NCBI GenBank assembly: GCA_964594365.1
Contig: CAZQMB010000002.1
Location: 1 to 64,000 of the forward strand
DNA: 64,000 bases
Direction of reading: 5' to 3'
Source: CAIUSP01 sp964594365
Lineage (GTDB): Bacteria; Actinomycetota; Thermoleophilia; Solirubrobacterales; 70-9
The notes under the pieces were generated by a model. That model saw only the letters and a list, made by a program, of their open reading frames with translations. It searched no databases and was not told where the DNA came from. Numbering within the stretch: position 1 is the stretch's first letter; every line of letters begins with the position of its first letter. Positions 25,467-33,689 of the stretch are shown piece after piece. The position numbers were made by a program, and so were the translations under genes.

Positions 25467-25930
25467 CGCATCTCGGCGGGCTCGTCCTCACGACCGGAGA
25501 GACGGTCGCGCCCGCGCTGAACTGCCTGGAGGAACTTCTGGAGGTTGACCTCGAGGGTCGAAAGGATGTCATCGGCGAAGTCCTCGGCGCCGAGGCGAAT
25601 CTCACGCTCACGTTCGCGTGCCTCCTCGACGATCTCCTCTGCGGCACGCTCTGCCTGACGGGCGATCTCCTCGTTGGCCACGAGGCGTGCCTGCTGGTCA
25701 CGCGCTTCCTTGACGATCCTCTCGGCCTCACGCTTGGCCTCGGCGAGCATCTCCTGCCGCTCCTTGACGATCCAACGGGCCTGCTTGATCTCCTCGGGCA
25801 CGGTTGCCCGCATCTGATCGAGCAGGTCGTAGATCTCCTCGCGGTCCACGCGTACCTGATCGGTCAGAGGAACCGGTCGGGCGTTGTGCACCAGATCGTC
25901 GATCTTGTCGATTAGAACCAGAACGTCCAT
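25463..25930 (-). CDS. DivIVA-like coiled-coil protein
   Basis: A 155-residue, mainly helical cytoplasmic protein. MDVLVLIDKIDDLVHNAR opens it. A long Glu/Arg/Ala-rich coiled coil from about residue 45 to 130 (IVKERQEMLAEAKREAERIV) follows, then a short amphipathic end. Such proteins are conserved in Actinobacteria and are often annotated as DivIVA-like or ATP synthase b-like. The function is unproven; a scaffold or cell-pole role is inference. ATG 25930 is chosen by family start; TAGTCT stands 11 nt upstream. Its stop overlaps the DUF177 CTG start. Confidence 0.75.
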   Translation of the reverse strand: MDVLVLIDKIDDLVHNARPVPLTDQVRVDREEIYDLLDQMRATVPEEIKQARWIVKERQEMLAEAKREAERIVKEARDQQARLVANEEIARQAERAAEEIVEEAREREREIRLGAEDFADDILSTLEVNLQKFLQAVQRGRDRLSGREDEPAEMR

Positions 25931-25967
25931 TGCGTGGATAAAGACTAGGGAATCAGGCAGACCGTGG

Positions 25968-25983
25968 TGGGAGAACTCTCCCA
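25968..25983. promoter_or_regulatory. Perfect inverted repeat upstream of DivIVA-like gene
   Basis: TGGGAGAACTCTCCCA has 7-bp arms and a 2-nt centre. It lies about where the -35 region would be for TAGTCT (25942-25947), so it could be an operator. It could also be a second hairpin behind the coaD terminator. Confidence 0.35.
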
Positions 25984-25988
25984 ATGCA

Positions 25989-26009
25989 AGCCTGCTGCCA
26001 AGGCAGGCT
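25989..26009 (-). terminator. Terminator-like hairpin after coaD
   Basis: On the minus strand AGCCTGC, a 7-nt loop and GCAGGCT form a 7-bp GC-rich stem starting 9 nt after the coaD stop, followed by TGCATT. The U-tract is weak, as is usual in high-GC actinobacteria. Confidence 0.5.
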
Positions 26010-26017
26010 CGACCTGA

Positions 26018-26533
26018 TCAGCCCTCGGAATCCCTGCTGATCCGCTCAGCCAGGGAAGAGGCGACCGCAGGCGGGACGAGTTCCGAGACGTCCCCGCCGA
26101 AAGTGGCCATCTCCTTGACTCCGGTCGACGAGAGGAAGCTGTACCGAGCCGAAGCGAAGATGTACATGCTCTCGATGTCAGGGGCCAGCATGCGATTGAG
26201 CTGGTTCATCTCGAACTCGTATTCGAAATCGGATATCGCCCTGAGCCCCTTGATGACCACTCCTGCGCCTTGCTCACGTGCGAACTCCACGAGCAGATTG
26301 GAGAAGATCTCGACGCTGATGTTGCCGAGGCCGTGATCGGCGGCGGCCTGCTCGATGAATGCCTTGCGCTCCTCGGAGGTGTAGAGGGTCTTCTGTTTCC
26401 GAACGGGCTGATTGACCACCCCCACGATCACACGATCGAACACGCCCGAGGCCCGCGAGATGATGTCGATGTGCCCGTTGGTCACCGGGTCGTAGCTGCC
26501 GGGGCAGATCGCGACCTTTCCGCTCACGGACAT
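26018..26533 (-). CDS. coaD: Phosphopantetheine adenylyltransferase
   Basis: A 171-residue enzyme, usual length, that makes dephospho-CoA from 4'-phosphopantetheine and ATP. The nucleotidylyltransferase TxGH motif appears as GSYDPVTNGHIDII. Further motifs are VVIKGLRAISDFEYEFEMNQ and the second ATP site SSTGVKEMA. ATG 26533 shares one base with the rsmD stop (TGATG), so recG-rsmD-coaD look co-transcribed, a common order in Gram-positives. Confidence 0.97.
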   Translation of the reverse strand: MSVSGKVAICPGSYDPVTNGHIDIISRASGVFDRVIVGVVNQPVRKQKTLYTSEERKAFIEQAAADHGLGNISVEIFSNLLVEFAREQGAGVVIKGLRAISDFEYEFEMNQLNRMLAPDIESMYIFASARYSFLSSTGVKEMATFGGDVSELVPPAVASSLAERISRDSEG

Positions 26534-27075
26534 CAGCCCGAGACCCCGTGGATGGTGACCCTCGTCCTGCCATAGGTCCGATCGAACAACAGGGGCAGGT
26601 CGATGTAGGGACCTTCGCCTGCGGGGCCTTCCACCACGAGGCGGCCCGATGGCGCCAGAGCAGCGGAGAGCTTGGGTTCGATGGCTTCCATCTCGCTTGC
26701 GGCGAGTCTATAGGGGGGATCGCAGAAGATCAGGTCGAATTCATGCGTGGGCAACCCCCCGAGCACCTCATCCACCGAGCCAGCGCGAACCTCCGCCCTG
26801 GCACCGACGCCGAGTGCCTCCACGTTCGCCACCGCGGATCCGGGGTCTCGATCGACCAATACGAGGTTGCCCGCTCCGCGCGAGAGGGACTCGAGACCCA
26901 TCGCGCCACTGCCGCAGTAGAGGTCCAGCACATGGTCTATCCCCTGACCGCGGAGATCCTGTCCCAAGGCCGAGAAAATCGCTTCCCGAACCCGGCCGGT
27001 GGTCGGCCGCCCACTGCCAGCGGAGAGTTTCCGGCCCTTCATCTCTCCTGCCGATATACGGAGATCCGGCGCCAC
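26533..27075 (-). CDS. rsmD: 16S rRNA (guanine966-N2)-methyltransferase RsmD
   Basis: A 180-residue class I SAM methyltransferase that modifies G966 of 16S rRNA. Motifs are MKGRKLSAGSGRPTTGRVRE, the SAM loop VLDLYCGSGAMGLESLSRGA, VLVDRD and the catalytic FDLIFCDPPYR (DPPY). GTG 27075 is chosen because GAGG lies 5 nt upstream and the start follows the recG stop. An ATG at 27135 would overlap recG by 53 nt. Confidence 0.94.
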   Translation of the reverse strand: MAPDLRISAGEMKGRKLSAGSGRPTTGRVREAIFSALGQDLRGQGIDHVLDLYCGSGAMGLESLSRGAGNLVLVDRDPGSAVANVEALGVGARAEVRAGSVDEVLGGLPTHEFDLIFCDPPYRLAASEMEAIEPKLSAALAPSGRLVVEGPAGEGPYIDLPLLFDRTYGRTRVTIHGVSG

Positions 27076-27082
27076 TTCCGCC

Positions 27083-29368
27083 TCAGGCAGCCAGCCGCTG
27101 CGCACGTTCGTCGCCGAATCGCATCCGTGCGGCATCGATCAGGATCTCGGCCTCGACGGACTCCGCATCCAAGAGGCGGGCGACCATCTCCCGCGCCTCG
27201 AGCAGGAGCGGCAGATCGTCGGGGAGAGAGGCTGCGAGGAAACGTGGCAGGCCATGCTGTCGCGTGCCGAGGAGCTCTCCCTCCCCTCTGATGGTCAGGT
27301 CGACCTCAGCCAGACGGAATCCGTCCCGCTCCGTCTCGATCGCCTCCAGTCGGGTCTTGGCTGCCTCCGAGCGGGCGTCCGCGAACAACAGACAGTGGGA
27401 GGCATGTTCCCCGCGCCCCACCCTGCCTCTCAGCTGATGCAGTTGGGAGAGACCGAACCGCTCAGCTCCCTCGATCACCATCACGGTTGCGTTCGGGACG
27501 TCGATGCCGACCTCGATGACGCTGGTTGCGACCAGCACGTCGATTTCTCCTCCGGCGAAGGCGAGCATCGTCCGCTGTTTTTCCTCGGCGGACTGTTGGC
27601 CGTGGAGCACGGCGAGCGAGAAGTCCCGGAACTCGCTGTCAGCCAGTCGACTCGCCTCCTGCTCGGCGGCCTTGGCCTCGACCATCACGGACTCGCTCAC
27701 CAGGGGGCAGACGACGAAGGCCTGACGGCCTTCTCGAAGGCGCTCGCGGATGAACTCGTAGGCATCGGACCTACCGCCGTCCTCGACGATCCTGGTCTGG
27801 ACCGGCTTCCTGCCCGAGGGCAGTTCGCGAAGGGATGTGGTGTCCAGATCCCCGTACGCGGTAAGGGAGAGTGTCCTCGGTATCGGAGTCGCGGTCATGT
27901 GGAGTGAGTGAGGGGCCGACCCTCCTTCTCCCTTTCGATCGAGCTCGGCTCTCTGGCGAACGCCGAAGCGATGCTGCTCATCGATCACAGCGATCCTCAG
28001 CCGTGAGAACTCGACCGAGGATTCGATCAGCGCGTGGGTACCGACCACCAGGAGGGGCTCCCCTTCCGCCAGAGCCTTCAATGGACCTTCTCTGTCCGTG
28101 TCCGGAACGGATCCGGTCAGCAGGACCACCGCAGGCCCATCTGGTCCTGCCAGCCCCTGGAGCGTCCTGTGGTGCTGCTCGGCGAGGGTCTCGGTCGGAG
28201 CCATAAGTGCCGCCTGTCCCCCGTCGTAGACAGCCCGGAGCATCGCGTAGAGGGCGACGACCGTCTTGCCCGATCCCACCTCTCCCATGAGGAGGCGCTG
28301 CATCGGGACCTCGTCGGCGAGGTCCCGATCTATCTCATCTACGGCCTTGCGCTGGTCGGCGGTGAGATCGAACGGCAGCGAATCGATCCAGTCGGCCATC
28401 CGATCGTCCGGTGGCGCGAGAGCAACTGCCCGGACACTGCTGCGCCGACGGCGCCGTCTCACCGCGAGAGTCGCCTGATAGAGCGAGAGCTCTTCGAATG
28501 CGAGAGCCTGACGCGCCTGTTCGAGCCTCTCGGCATCAGGTGGAAGATGGGCACCCACGATCGAGTCGGCGGAAGACGGTAGTCCGCGGGCAGCTCGTTC
28601 ACGTCCGGGTATGGGTTCGGCGAGGGCATTTGCGAGGCCAGCCACCTGCCAGGCCCACTCTCGCAATCTCGGCGGGCGAACCCGCTCGGACGCGGGGTAT
28701 ACGGGAACGAGTCCGGTCGTATGGATGCCGCTGGGTGGGGTGCCGCCGGGTCGGCCGGGGCGTATCCAATGCTCCCCCGCCGACCGATCCTCTGCAGCCT
28801 CATGGTCGGTCCCCCCAGACGCACCCCCCGGCAGTTCACCGGCTCCGATGAACTCGTGCTCGGCGACCGAGAAGCCGTTCTTCCCTATCTTCCCGCGGGC
28901 CAGCAATCTCGTACCCGGCTCCAGTCTCTCTGAGAGCCAGGGGCGGTTGAACCAGACGATCTTCCCCGTCGCACCCTCCGCGTCGACTACCTCCGCCTCC
29001 AGGATCGTGAGTCGCCGCTTGCGAGTCGGCCTGACCTTGGCCGAGCGAACCTCCACCGCCACGGTTGCCTCCTCCCCGGCTCTGACCTCTCGCAGCGGGG
29101 TGACCTCGACGAGATTCCTGTGCAGGCGCGGAAGATGCAAGAGCAGGTCGCGCAGGGATGCGATCCCGAGATCCTCGGAGGCTGCGGAGGCGAGTTTCGG
29201 TCCAACCCCCTTCAGGGTCGCCAACGGTCGGTCCACAGCCTCCTGAGCCGGCCAAACTACAGGTGCTGACAGGAGGAGTCGACGATCGTCGATCTCCTCG
29301 CCCGTCCCGATGACCGTCGGCCTCCAGCCCGGGTAGGGCCTTCGCGTTGTGGAACGGGCAGCTTCCAT
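27083..29368 (-). CDS. recG: ATP-dependent DNA helicase RecG
   Basis: A 761-residue helicase that reverses stalled forks and branch-migrates junctions. The wedge/OB domain (about 60-200) contains TLKGVGPKLASAASEDLGI. Helicase motifs are GEVGSGKTVVAL, DEQHRFGVRQRAEL, TATPIPRTL, VIEVGIDVPNATVMVI and QLHQLRGRVGRG. The wedge domain contains a Gly/Pro-rich insertion near residues 190-230. ATG 29368 has TAGCCT 8 nt upstream. It leads recG-rsmD-coaD. Confidence 0.97.
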   Translation of the reverse strand: MEAARSTTRRPYPGWRPTVIGTGEEIDDRRLLLSAPVVWPAQEAVDRPLATLKGVGPKLASAASEDLGIASLRDLLLHLPRLHRNLVEVTPLREVRAGEEATVAVEVRSAKVRPTRKRRLTILEAEVVDAEGATGKIVWFNRPWLSERLEPGTRLLARGKIGKNGFSVAEHEFIGAGELPGGASGGTDHEAAEDRSAGEHWIRPGRPGGTPPSGIHTTGLVPVYPASERVRPPRLREWAWQVAGLANALAEPIPGRERAARGLPSSADSIVGAHLPPDAERLEQARQALAFEELSLYQATLAVRRRRRRSSVRAVALAPPDDRMADWIDSLPFDLTADQRKAVDEIDRDLADEVPMQRLLMGEVGSGKTVVALYAMLRAVYDGGQAALMAPTETLAEQHHRTLQGLAGPDGPAVVLLTGSVPDTDREGPLKALAEGEPLLVVGTHALIESSVEFSRLRIAVIDEQHRFGVRQRAELDRKGEGGSAPHSLHMTATPIPRTLSLTAYGDLDTTSLRELPSGRKPVQTRIVEDGGRSDAYEFIRERLREGRQAFVVCPLVSESVMVEAKAAEQEASRLADSEFRDFSLAVLHGQQSAEEKQRTMLAFAGGEIDVLVATSVIEVGIDVPNATVMVIEGAERFGLSQLHQLRGRVGRGEHASHCLLFADARSEAAKTRLEAIETERDGFRLAEVDLTIRGEGELLGTRQHGLPRFLAASLPDDLPLLLEAREMVARLLDAESVEAEILIDAARMRFGDERAQRLAA

Positions 29369-29376
29369 CTGCGTTA

Positions 29377-29382
29377 AGGCTA
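29377..29382 (-). promoter_or_regulatory. -10 element of recG-rsmD-coaD, leaderless
   Basis: TAGCCT on the minus strand, 8 nt before ATG 29368. Confidence 0.5.
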
Positions 29383-29413
29383 TGGCCGGCAGACGATGCC
29401 GGGAGCTACGGGG

Positions 29414-31039
29414 TCACTCGGCGACGAGGAGCCACCACCAGGCTGGCTGGCCGCCCTCGTGGATCTCGACCTCGAGGCCCTCGGGCGCATGCTCGGCCGC
29501 CTCATCCACCCCGAGAGGGGCACCTTCCCCGGAGATCACGGTGAGTATCTCCGCCCCGGCCGAGAGGACCTCCATCGTCTTGGCAAGGGTCGAGCCTGCC
29601 CCTCCCCACGCGACGATCTCATCCCCGGCGAAGCCGACCGCGTCGCCGGTGAAGAATCTCCCCTTGGTGTCATCCTTCGCGGCGCGCGCGACTGAGCCGA
29701 TGCTCATCCCGGCGAGGGCAGCGGACACCTTGTCGGCGTTCTCCTCCGCGCCCTTGTCGTGGTCGACCTCGACGATCGCCGCCAACCCGGCTTGAGGCGC
29801 GAGGCATTGAACGACGACCGTGGTCTTGTCGCTCAACTCCGCTGCACGCTGCGCCGCCATCACCACGTTCGGATTGTTCGGGAGCAAGACCACTTCCTCG
29901 GCCGGTACCTCCCGGATTCCGGCGAGCAGATCCGCGATGGACGGATTGAAGGTGGGGCCGCCATCTACGACCATCGCGCCGAGGTTCTCGTAGAGATCCC
30001 TTACGCCGTCACCTGCCGCTACCGCCACGACGGCCGAGCGACCGGAAGCGAGCCTGGCCGCACGCGCGGCGACCTGCTCTCGCATGTCGGCCACATCCAG
30101 CTGTGAAACCTCGCCCACCGAAGAGAAGACGTCCATTGCCTGCTCGGGCTCATCGCAGTGGACGTGCACCTTCAGCGTGCTCTCGTCGCCTACCACCAGG
30201 ACCGAGTCACCGATCGCCTCGAGCGTAGGGACGAAGGAACGCGCCTCGAGGCCTCGTCCGGTGACGATGAAGTTCGTGCAGTAGCGGAATCTGCTGTCCT
30301 CGTGGTGCGAACGACCTACCGACGGCGGAGCCTGTCTGGCGACCTCGGGCGCCGCGTCCGGAGACCCTCTCAGGCCCGCCACCAGACCCGCGATCATCAC
30401 CACCAGTCCGTGGGCACCGGCGTCCACCACCCCCGCCTCCTTCAGCACCTCGAGTTGTTCGGGCGTTCGAGCCACTGCCTGCTCGCCGTCCTTGACCACG
30501 CCGTCGAGCAACTCGGCGAGGATCTCGTCCTGCGTCTCGGCCGTCACCTCGCCGTTGAGGCGGGCCTGCTCCATGTGGGCGAGCCGCTTGGCCGCCGAAC
30601 TCGCCATCTCGCGGAACACGGTGAGCATGGTGCCCTCGGCCGGATCCCGGACTGACTCGTAAGCAGCATCAGCAGCGCTCGCCATCGACGCCGCGATCAG
30701 AACGGGATCCACCAGTTCTCCCGGGCGTGACGCAAGCTCTTCCGCCGCCCCTCGGATGATCTGCGAGAGGATCACTCCCGAGTTACCCCTCGCACCCATC
30801 AGAGCTGCCCGGGCGATCGCCTCGACGATCTCCGAACGGTCCACATCCGGACCCTCCTGGCTCTCGAGCCCATCCAACTCATCGAGCACGGCCTTGAGGG
30901 TGAGGACCATGTTGTCGCCCGTGTCACCATCGGCGACGGGGAACACGTTGAGGTCGTTGACCTCGGTCCGTCGGGAATCGAGCTCCAGGTAGGCGGACTC
31001 AACGACCCGCCTGAACCGCTCGATGGAGGGATCAGTCAT
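29414..31039 (-). CDS. DAK2-domain protein, fatty acid kinase FakA-like
   Basis: A 541-residue protein with an N-terminal DAK2 kinase domain (LNVFPVADGDTGDNMVLTLK, ALMGARGNSGVILSQIIRG, then DAGAHGLVVMI) and a C-terminal DegV/FakA-like region. It matches YloV/FakA, the ATP-binding subunit that phosphorylates fatty acids held by a FakB protein. No fakB is in the window, so the acyl donor is unknown. AGGAGG 7 nt before ATG 31039 is one of the few strong Shine-Dalgarno sites here. Its place between rpmB and recG is conserved, but the usual Asp23 gene is missing. Confidence 0.88.
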   Translation of the reverse strand: MTDPSIERFRRVVESAYLELDSRRTEVNDLNVFPVADGDTGDNMVLTLKAVLDELDGLESQEGPDVDRSEIVEAIARAALMGARGNSGVILSQIIRGAAEELASRPGELVDPVLIAASMASAADAAYESVRDPAEGTMLTVFREMASSAAKRLAHMEQARLNGEVTAETQDEILAELLDGVVKDGEQAVARTPEQLEVLKEAGVVDAGAHGLVVMIAGLVAGLRGSPDAAPEVARQAPPSVGRSHHEDSRFRYCTNFIVTGRGLEARSFVPTLEAIGDSVLVVGDESTLKVHVHCDEPEQAMDVFSSVGEVSQLDVADMREQVAARAARLASGRSAVVAVAAGDGVRDLYENLGAMVVDGGPTFNPSIADLLAGIREVPAEEVVLLPNNPNVVMAAQRAAELSDKTTVVVQCLAPQAGLAAIVEVDHDKGAEENADKVSAALAGMSIGSVARAAKDDTKGRFFTGDAVGFAGDEIVAWGGAGSTLAKTMEVLSAGAEILTVISGEGAPLGVDEAAEHAPEGLEVEIHEGGQPAWWWLLVAE

Positions 31040-31081
31040 TCGCCATCCTCCTCGCGATCCGGTGGACCGGGGACGACGAGG

Positions 31082-31273
31082 TCAGACGGACTTGCTGACC
31101 TTGTTCGCCTTGAGACAACGGGTGCATACGTAGACCCGCCTCTGCCTGCCATCTTCCGCGATGCGGACCTTCTGGAGGTTCGGATTGAATCGCCTGCGCG
31201 TCGCCACCATCGAATGGCTCCGGGAGTTCCCGAATGAGGGCTTCTTTCCGCAACTGTGACAGACCTTGGCCAT
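31082..31273 (-). CDS. rpmB: 50S ribosomal protein L28
   Basis: A 63-residue L28 with MAKVCHSCGKKPSFGNSRSHS, then ATRRRFNPNLQKVRI and VCTRCLKANKV. Two CxxC pairs mark the zinc-binding form. ATG 31273 has TACCAT 9 nt upstream, a leaderless arrangement. Confidence 0.97.
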   Translation of the reverse strand: MAKVCHSCGKKPSFGNSRSHSMVATRRRFNPNLQKVRIAEDGRQRRVYVCTRCLKANKVSKSV

Positions 31274-31282
31274 GGATTCGAG

Positions 31283-31288
31283 ATGGTA
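31283..31288 (-). promoter_or_regulatory. -10 element of rpmB, leaderless
   Basis: TACCAT on the minus strand, 9 nt before ATG 31273. Confidence 0.5.
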
Positions 31289-31312
31289 GTGGTCAGACGC
31301 AGGGTCCGCCCC

Positions 31313-31756
31313 TCAGGCCATCCCCTCTTGCAAGTCGGTCAGCGCCAAGACGGCCTTGGCGGCGTCCCTGCCCTGATCTCGCTTACCGTCACCGGTTCGC
31401 TCGAGCGCCTGCTGCATGGTCTCGCAGGTGACTACGCCGAAGGCACAGGGGATGCCGGTGTCGAGCTGAACGCGCATGATCCCCGAGGCGGCCTCCGAAC
31501 AGACATGGTCGTAATGACTGGTCTCTCCGCGAATCACCGCTCCGAGACAAGCGACTCCGGCGAATCTGCCCGAGACGGCACAGGTCCGGGCTGCCGGCGC
31601 GAGTTCGAATGCCCCGGGTACCTCGAAGATGGAAACCCTCTCGCTCGGCACCCCGGCATCTTCGAACTCGGCGGTTGCTCCCGAGATCAGGCGGTCGGCC
31701 AAGTCGCGGTAGAAGGTGGAGACGCAGATCGCGAACTCCTTCTCATCGCCGCTCAT
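31313..31756 (-). CDS. ribH: 6,7-dimethyl-8-ribityllumazine synthase
   Basis: A 147-residue enzyme joining the ribityl-pyrimidine and dihydroxybutanone phosphate to give lumazine. VPGAFELAPAAR, CLGAVIRGETSHYDHVC and IPCAFGVVTCETMQQALERTG match the family, including the catalytic His in the HYDHV stretch. It is the last gene of ribD-ribE-ribBA-ribH and overlaps ribBA by 14 nt. Confidence 0.97.
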   Translation of the reverse strand: MSGDEKEFAICVSTFYRDLADRLISGATAEFEDAGVPSERVSIFEVPGAFELAPAARTCAVSGRFAGVACLGAVIRGETSHYDHVCSEAASGIMRVQLDTGIPCAFGVVTCETMQQALERTGDGKRDQGRDAAKAVLALTDLQEGMA

Positions 31757-33080
31757 CGCCCTCGCTGCTCTCCGCGTCGCGCAGTTGTTCCTCGTGGATC
31801 AACTCCTCGTCGAGCGCCAGTCCCTGATGGTGCAGGAGGTGGCCCATCCGGTCACGTTTGGTGCTCAGATAGGACTCGTTGTGCCGATTCGGCGGCGCCT
31901 CGATCGGCACCTGGCCCGACACCGAGAGTCCGTATCCCTCGAGACCGATGATCTTCTTCGGATTGTTGGTGAGTATGCGGATGCTGCTGAGACCGAGATC
32001 TCCGAGGATCTGGGCCCCGATTCCGTAGTCCCGCAGATCAGCCGGTAGACCCAGCTCGAGATTGGCCTCGACCGTATCCAGACCCTCCTCCTGGAGCTTG
32101 TATGCACGCAGCTTGTTGAGCAATCCGATCCCGCGGCCTTCCTGGGACAGGTACAGCAACACCCCCCTGCCCTCCTTCTCGATCATCGCGAGCGCCGATT
32201 CGAGCTGTTCACCGCAGTCGCAGCGCATCGAGTGGAAGACGTCGCCGGTCAGGCACTCGGAGTGGACCCGGACCAGGACGTCATCCAGGCCGTCGACCTC
32301 GCCCTTGACCAATGCGACGTGATGCTTGTCGTCCACCAAGGAGCGATAGCCGACTGCCGTGAAGTCCCCGAAGGCCGTTGGCAGTGCAGTGGAGACGATC
32401 CGCTCCACCAACTTCTCCTCTGTACGGCGATAGGCGATCAGATCCGCCACCGTGATCAGCTTCAGTCCATGGCGCTCGCAGTACGGGATCAGGTCGGGGA
32501 CTCTTGCCATGGTCCCATCCTCGTTCATGATCTCGCAGATCACTCCGGCGGGTATCAAGCCGGAGAGTCGTGCCAGATCGACACTCGCCTCCGTATGTCC
32601 CGTGCGCTCCAGCACCCCACCGCCGCGGGCCTTGAGAGGGAATACGTGCCCCGGCTGACGGAGATCAGACGGGCTGGATCCGGGATCGATCGCGACCTGG
32701 ATCGTCTTCGCCCGGTCGTGCGCCGATATACCGGTGGTGACCCCTTCGACGGCTTCGATGGTGACCGTGAAGGCAGTCTCGAGAGGAGATTCGTTCTTCG
32801 CCGCCATCAGGGGAAGATCGAGCTCAGCGCAGCGCTCAGGGGTCAGCGCCAGGCAGATCAGCCCTCGGCCGTGCATCGCCATGAAGTTGATCGCCTCGGG
32901 TGTGGCGAACTGCGCGGCCATGACCAGATCGCCCTCGTTCTCGCGATCCTCGCCGTCACAGACCACGACCATCTTCCCCATCCTGAGGTCTTCCAGAGCC
33001 TCGTCGATGGTGGAGAAAGCCGGGTTGCCCGTCTGACCGGTCGGCGTCTCAGCCTCGCCTTTTCCGCGCGTGGGTTCCAT
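31743..33080 (-). CDS. ribBA: Bifunctional 3,4-DHBP synthase / GTP cyclohydrolase II
   Basis: A 445-residue fusion feeding both branches of riboflavin synthesis. The N-terminal DHBP synthase half shows CDGEDRENEGDLV, MHGRGLICLAL, ISAHDRAKTI and GHTEASVDLARL. The C-terminal GTP cyclohydrolase II half shows the zinc site HSECLTGDVFHSMRCDCG and QEGRGIGLLNKLRAY. Both active sites look intact. ATG 33080 is taken because the residues upstream overlap ribE and are not conserved. It lies 10 nt after ribE. Confidence 0.97.
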   Translation of the reverse strand: MEPTRGKGEAETPTGQTGNPAFSTIDEALEDLRMGKMVVVCDGEDRENEGDLVMAAQFATPEAINFMAMHGRGLICLALTPERCAELDLPLMAAKNESPLETAFTVTIEAVEGVTTGISAHDRAKTIQVAIDPGSSPSDLRQPGHVFPLKARGGGVLERTGHTEASVDLARLSGLIPAGVICEIMNEDGTMARVPDLIPYCERHGLKLITVADLIAYRRTEEKLVERIVSTALPTAFGDFTAVGYRSLVDDKHHVALVKGEVDGLDDVLVRVHSECLTGDVFHSMRCDCGEQLESALAMIEKEGRGVLLYLSQEGRGIGLLNKLRAYKLQEEGLDTVEANLELGLPADLRDYGIGAQILGDLGLSSIRILTNNPKKIIGLEGYGLSVSGQVPIEAPPNRHNESYLSTKRDRMGHLLHHQGLALDEELIHEEQLRDAESSEGDERR

Positions 33081-33090
33081 TGGACAGAGA

Positions 33091-33687
33091 CTAGGGTTGC
33101 ACGCTCTCGAGTAGTCGCCGCACGTGCCTTGCCACGAGGTCGCACTCCAGATTGATCTTGTCTCCCTCACCGAGGAATCCGAGATTCGTGCGCTCGAGTG
33201 TCTCCGGTATCAGCGAAACCTCCACCTGGTCTCCCTCGAGCGAGGCGACGGTGAGGCTCACCCCCGACAGAGCGACCGAACCGCGTTCGACCACGAGCGG
33301 CAGCAGGTCTTCAGGGAAGCGGACGGTCAGCCTCCTCGCTATCCCATCCTCGATCACCGAGGTGACCGCTCCGACTCCATCCACGTGCCCGGCGACGATG
33401 TGTCCTCCGAAGCGTCCGTCCGCCGGCATCGCGAGTTCCAGGTTGACCCGTGCCTCAGGCCCGAGAGCGCCCAGTGCGGTGAGGCTGAGGGTCTGGTTCA
33501 TCACATCCGCCGCGAAGCCCTGCCCGGAGACCTCCGCTGCAGTCAGACAGGCACCGTTGACCGCCACCGAGTCTCCCTCGGTGATCTTGGCGGCGACCCC
33601 AGGGGCAGAGATACGGATCCTCGCCCCCGTGTCGCCAACCTCGATCGCCGCAACCTGACCCAACTCCTCTATCAGCCCGGTGAACAC
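33091..33687 (-). CDS. ribE: Riboflavin synthase
   Basis: A 198-residue riboflavin synthase (alpha-subunit type) with two tandem lumazine-binding barrels. The first opens with the hallmark VFTGLIEELGQ and carries SVAVNGACLTA. The second has GHIVAGHVDGVG and VALSGVSLTVASL. It dismutates two lumazines to riboflavin. GTG 33687 is chosen because GGGAG precedes it by 8 nt and the family starts at this residue. It overlaps no gene but follows the ribD stop within 3 nt. Confidence 0.96.
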   Translation of the reverse strand: MFTGLIEELGQVAAIEVGDTGARIRISAPGVAAKITEGDSVAVNGACLTAAEVSGQGFAADVMNQTLSLTALGALGPEARVNLELAMPADGRFGGHIVAGHVDGVGAVTSVIEDGIARRLTVRFPEDLLPLVVERGSVALSGVSLTVASLEGDQVEVSLIPETLERTNLGFLGEGDKINLECDLVARHVRRLLESVQP

Positions 33688-33689
33688 GC

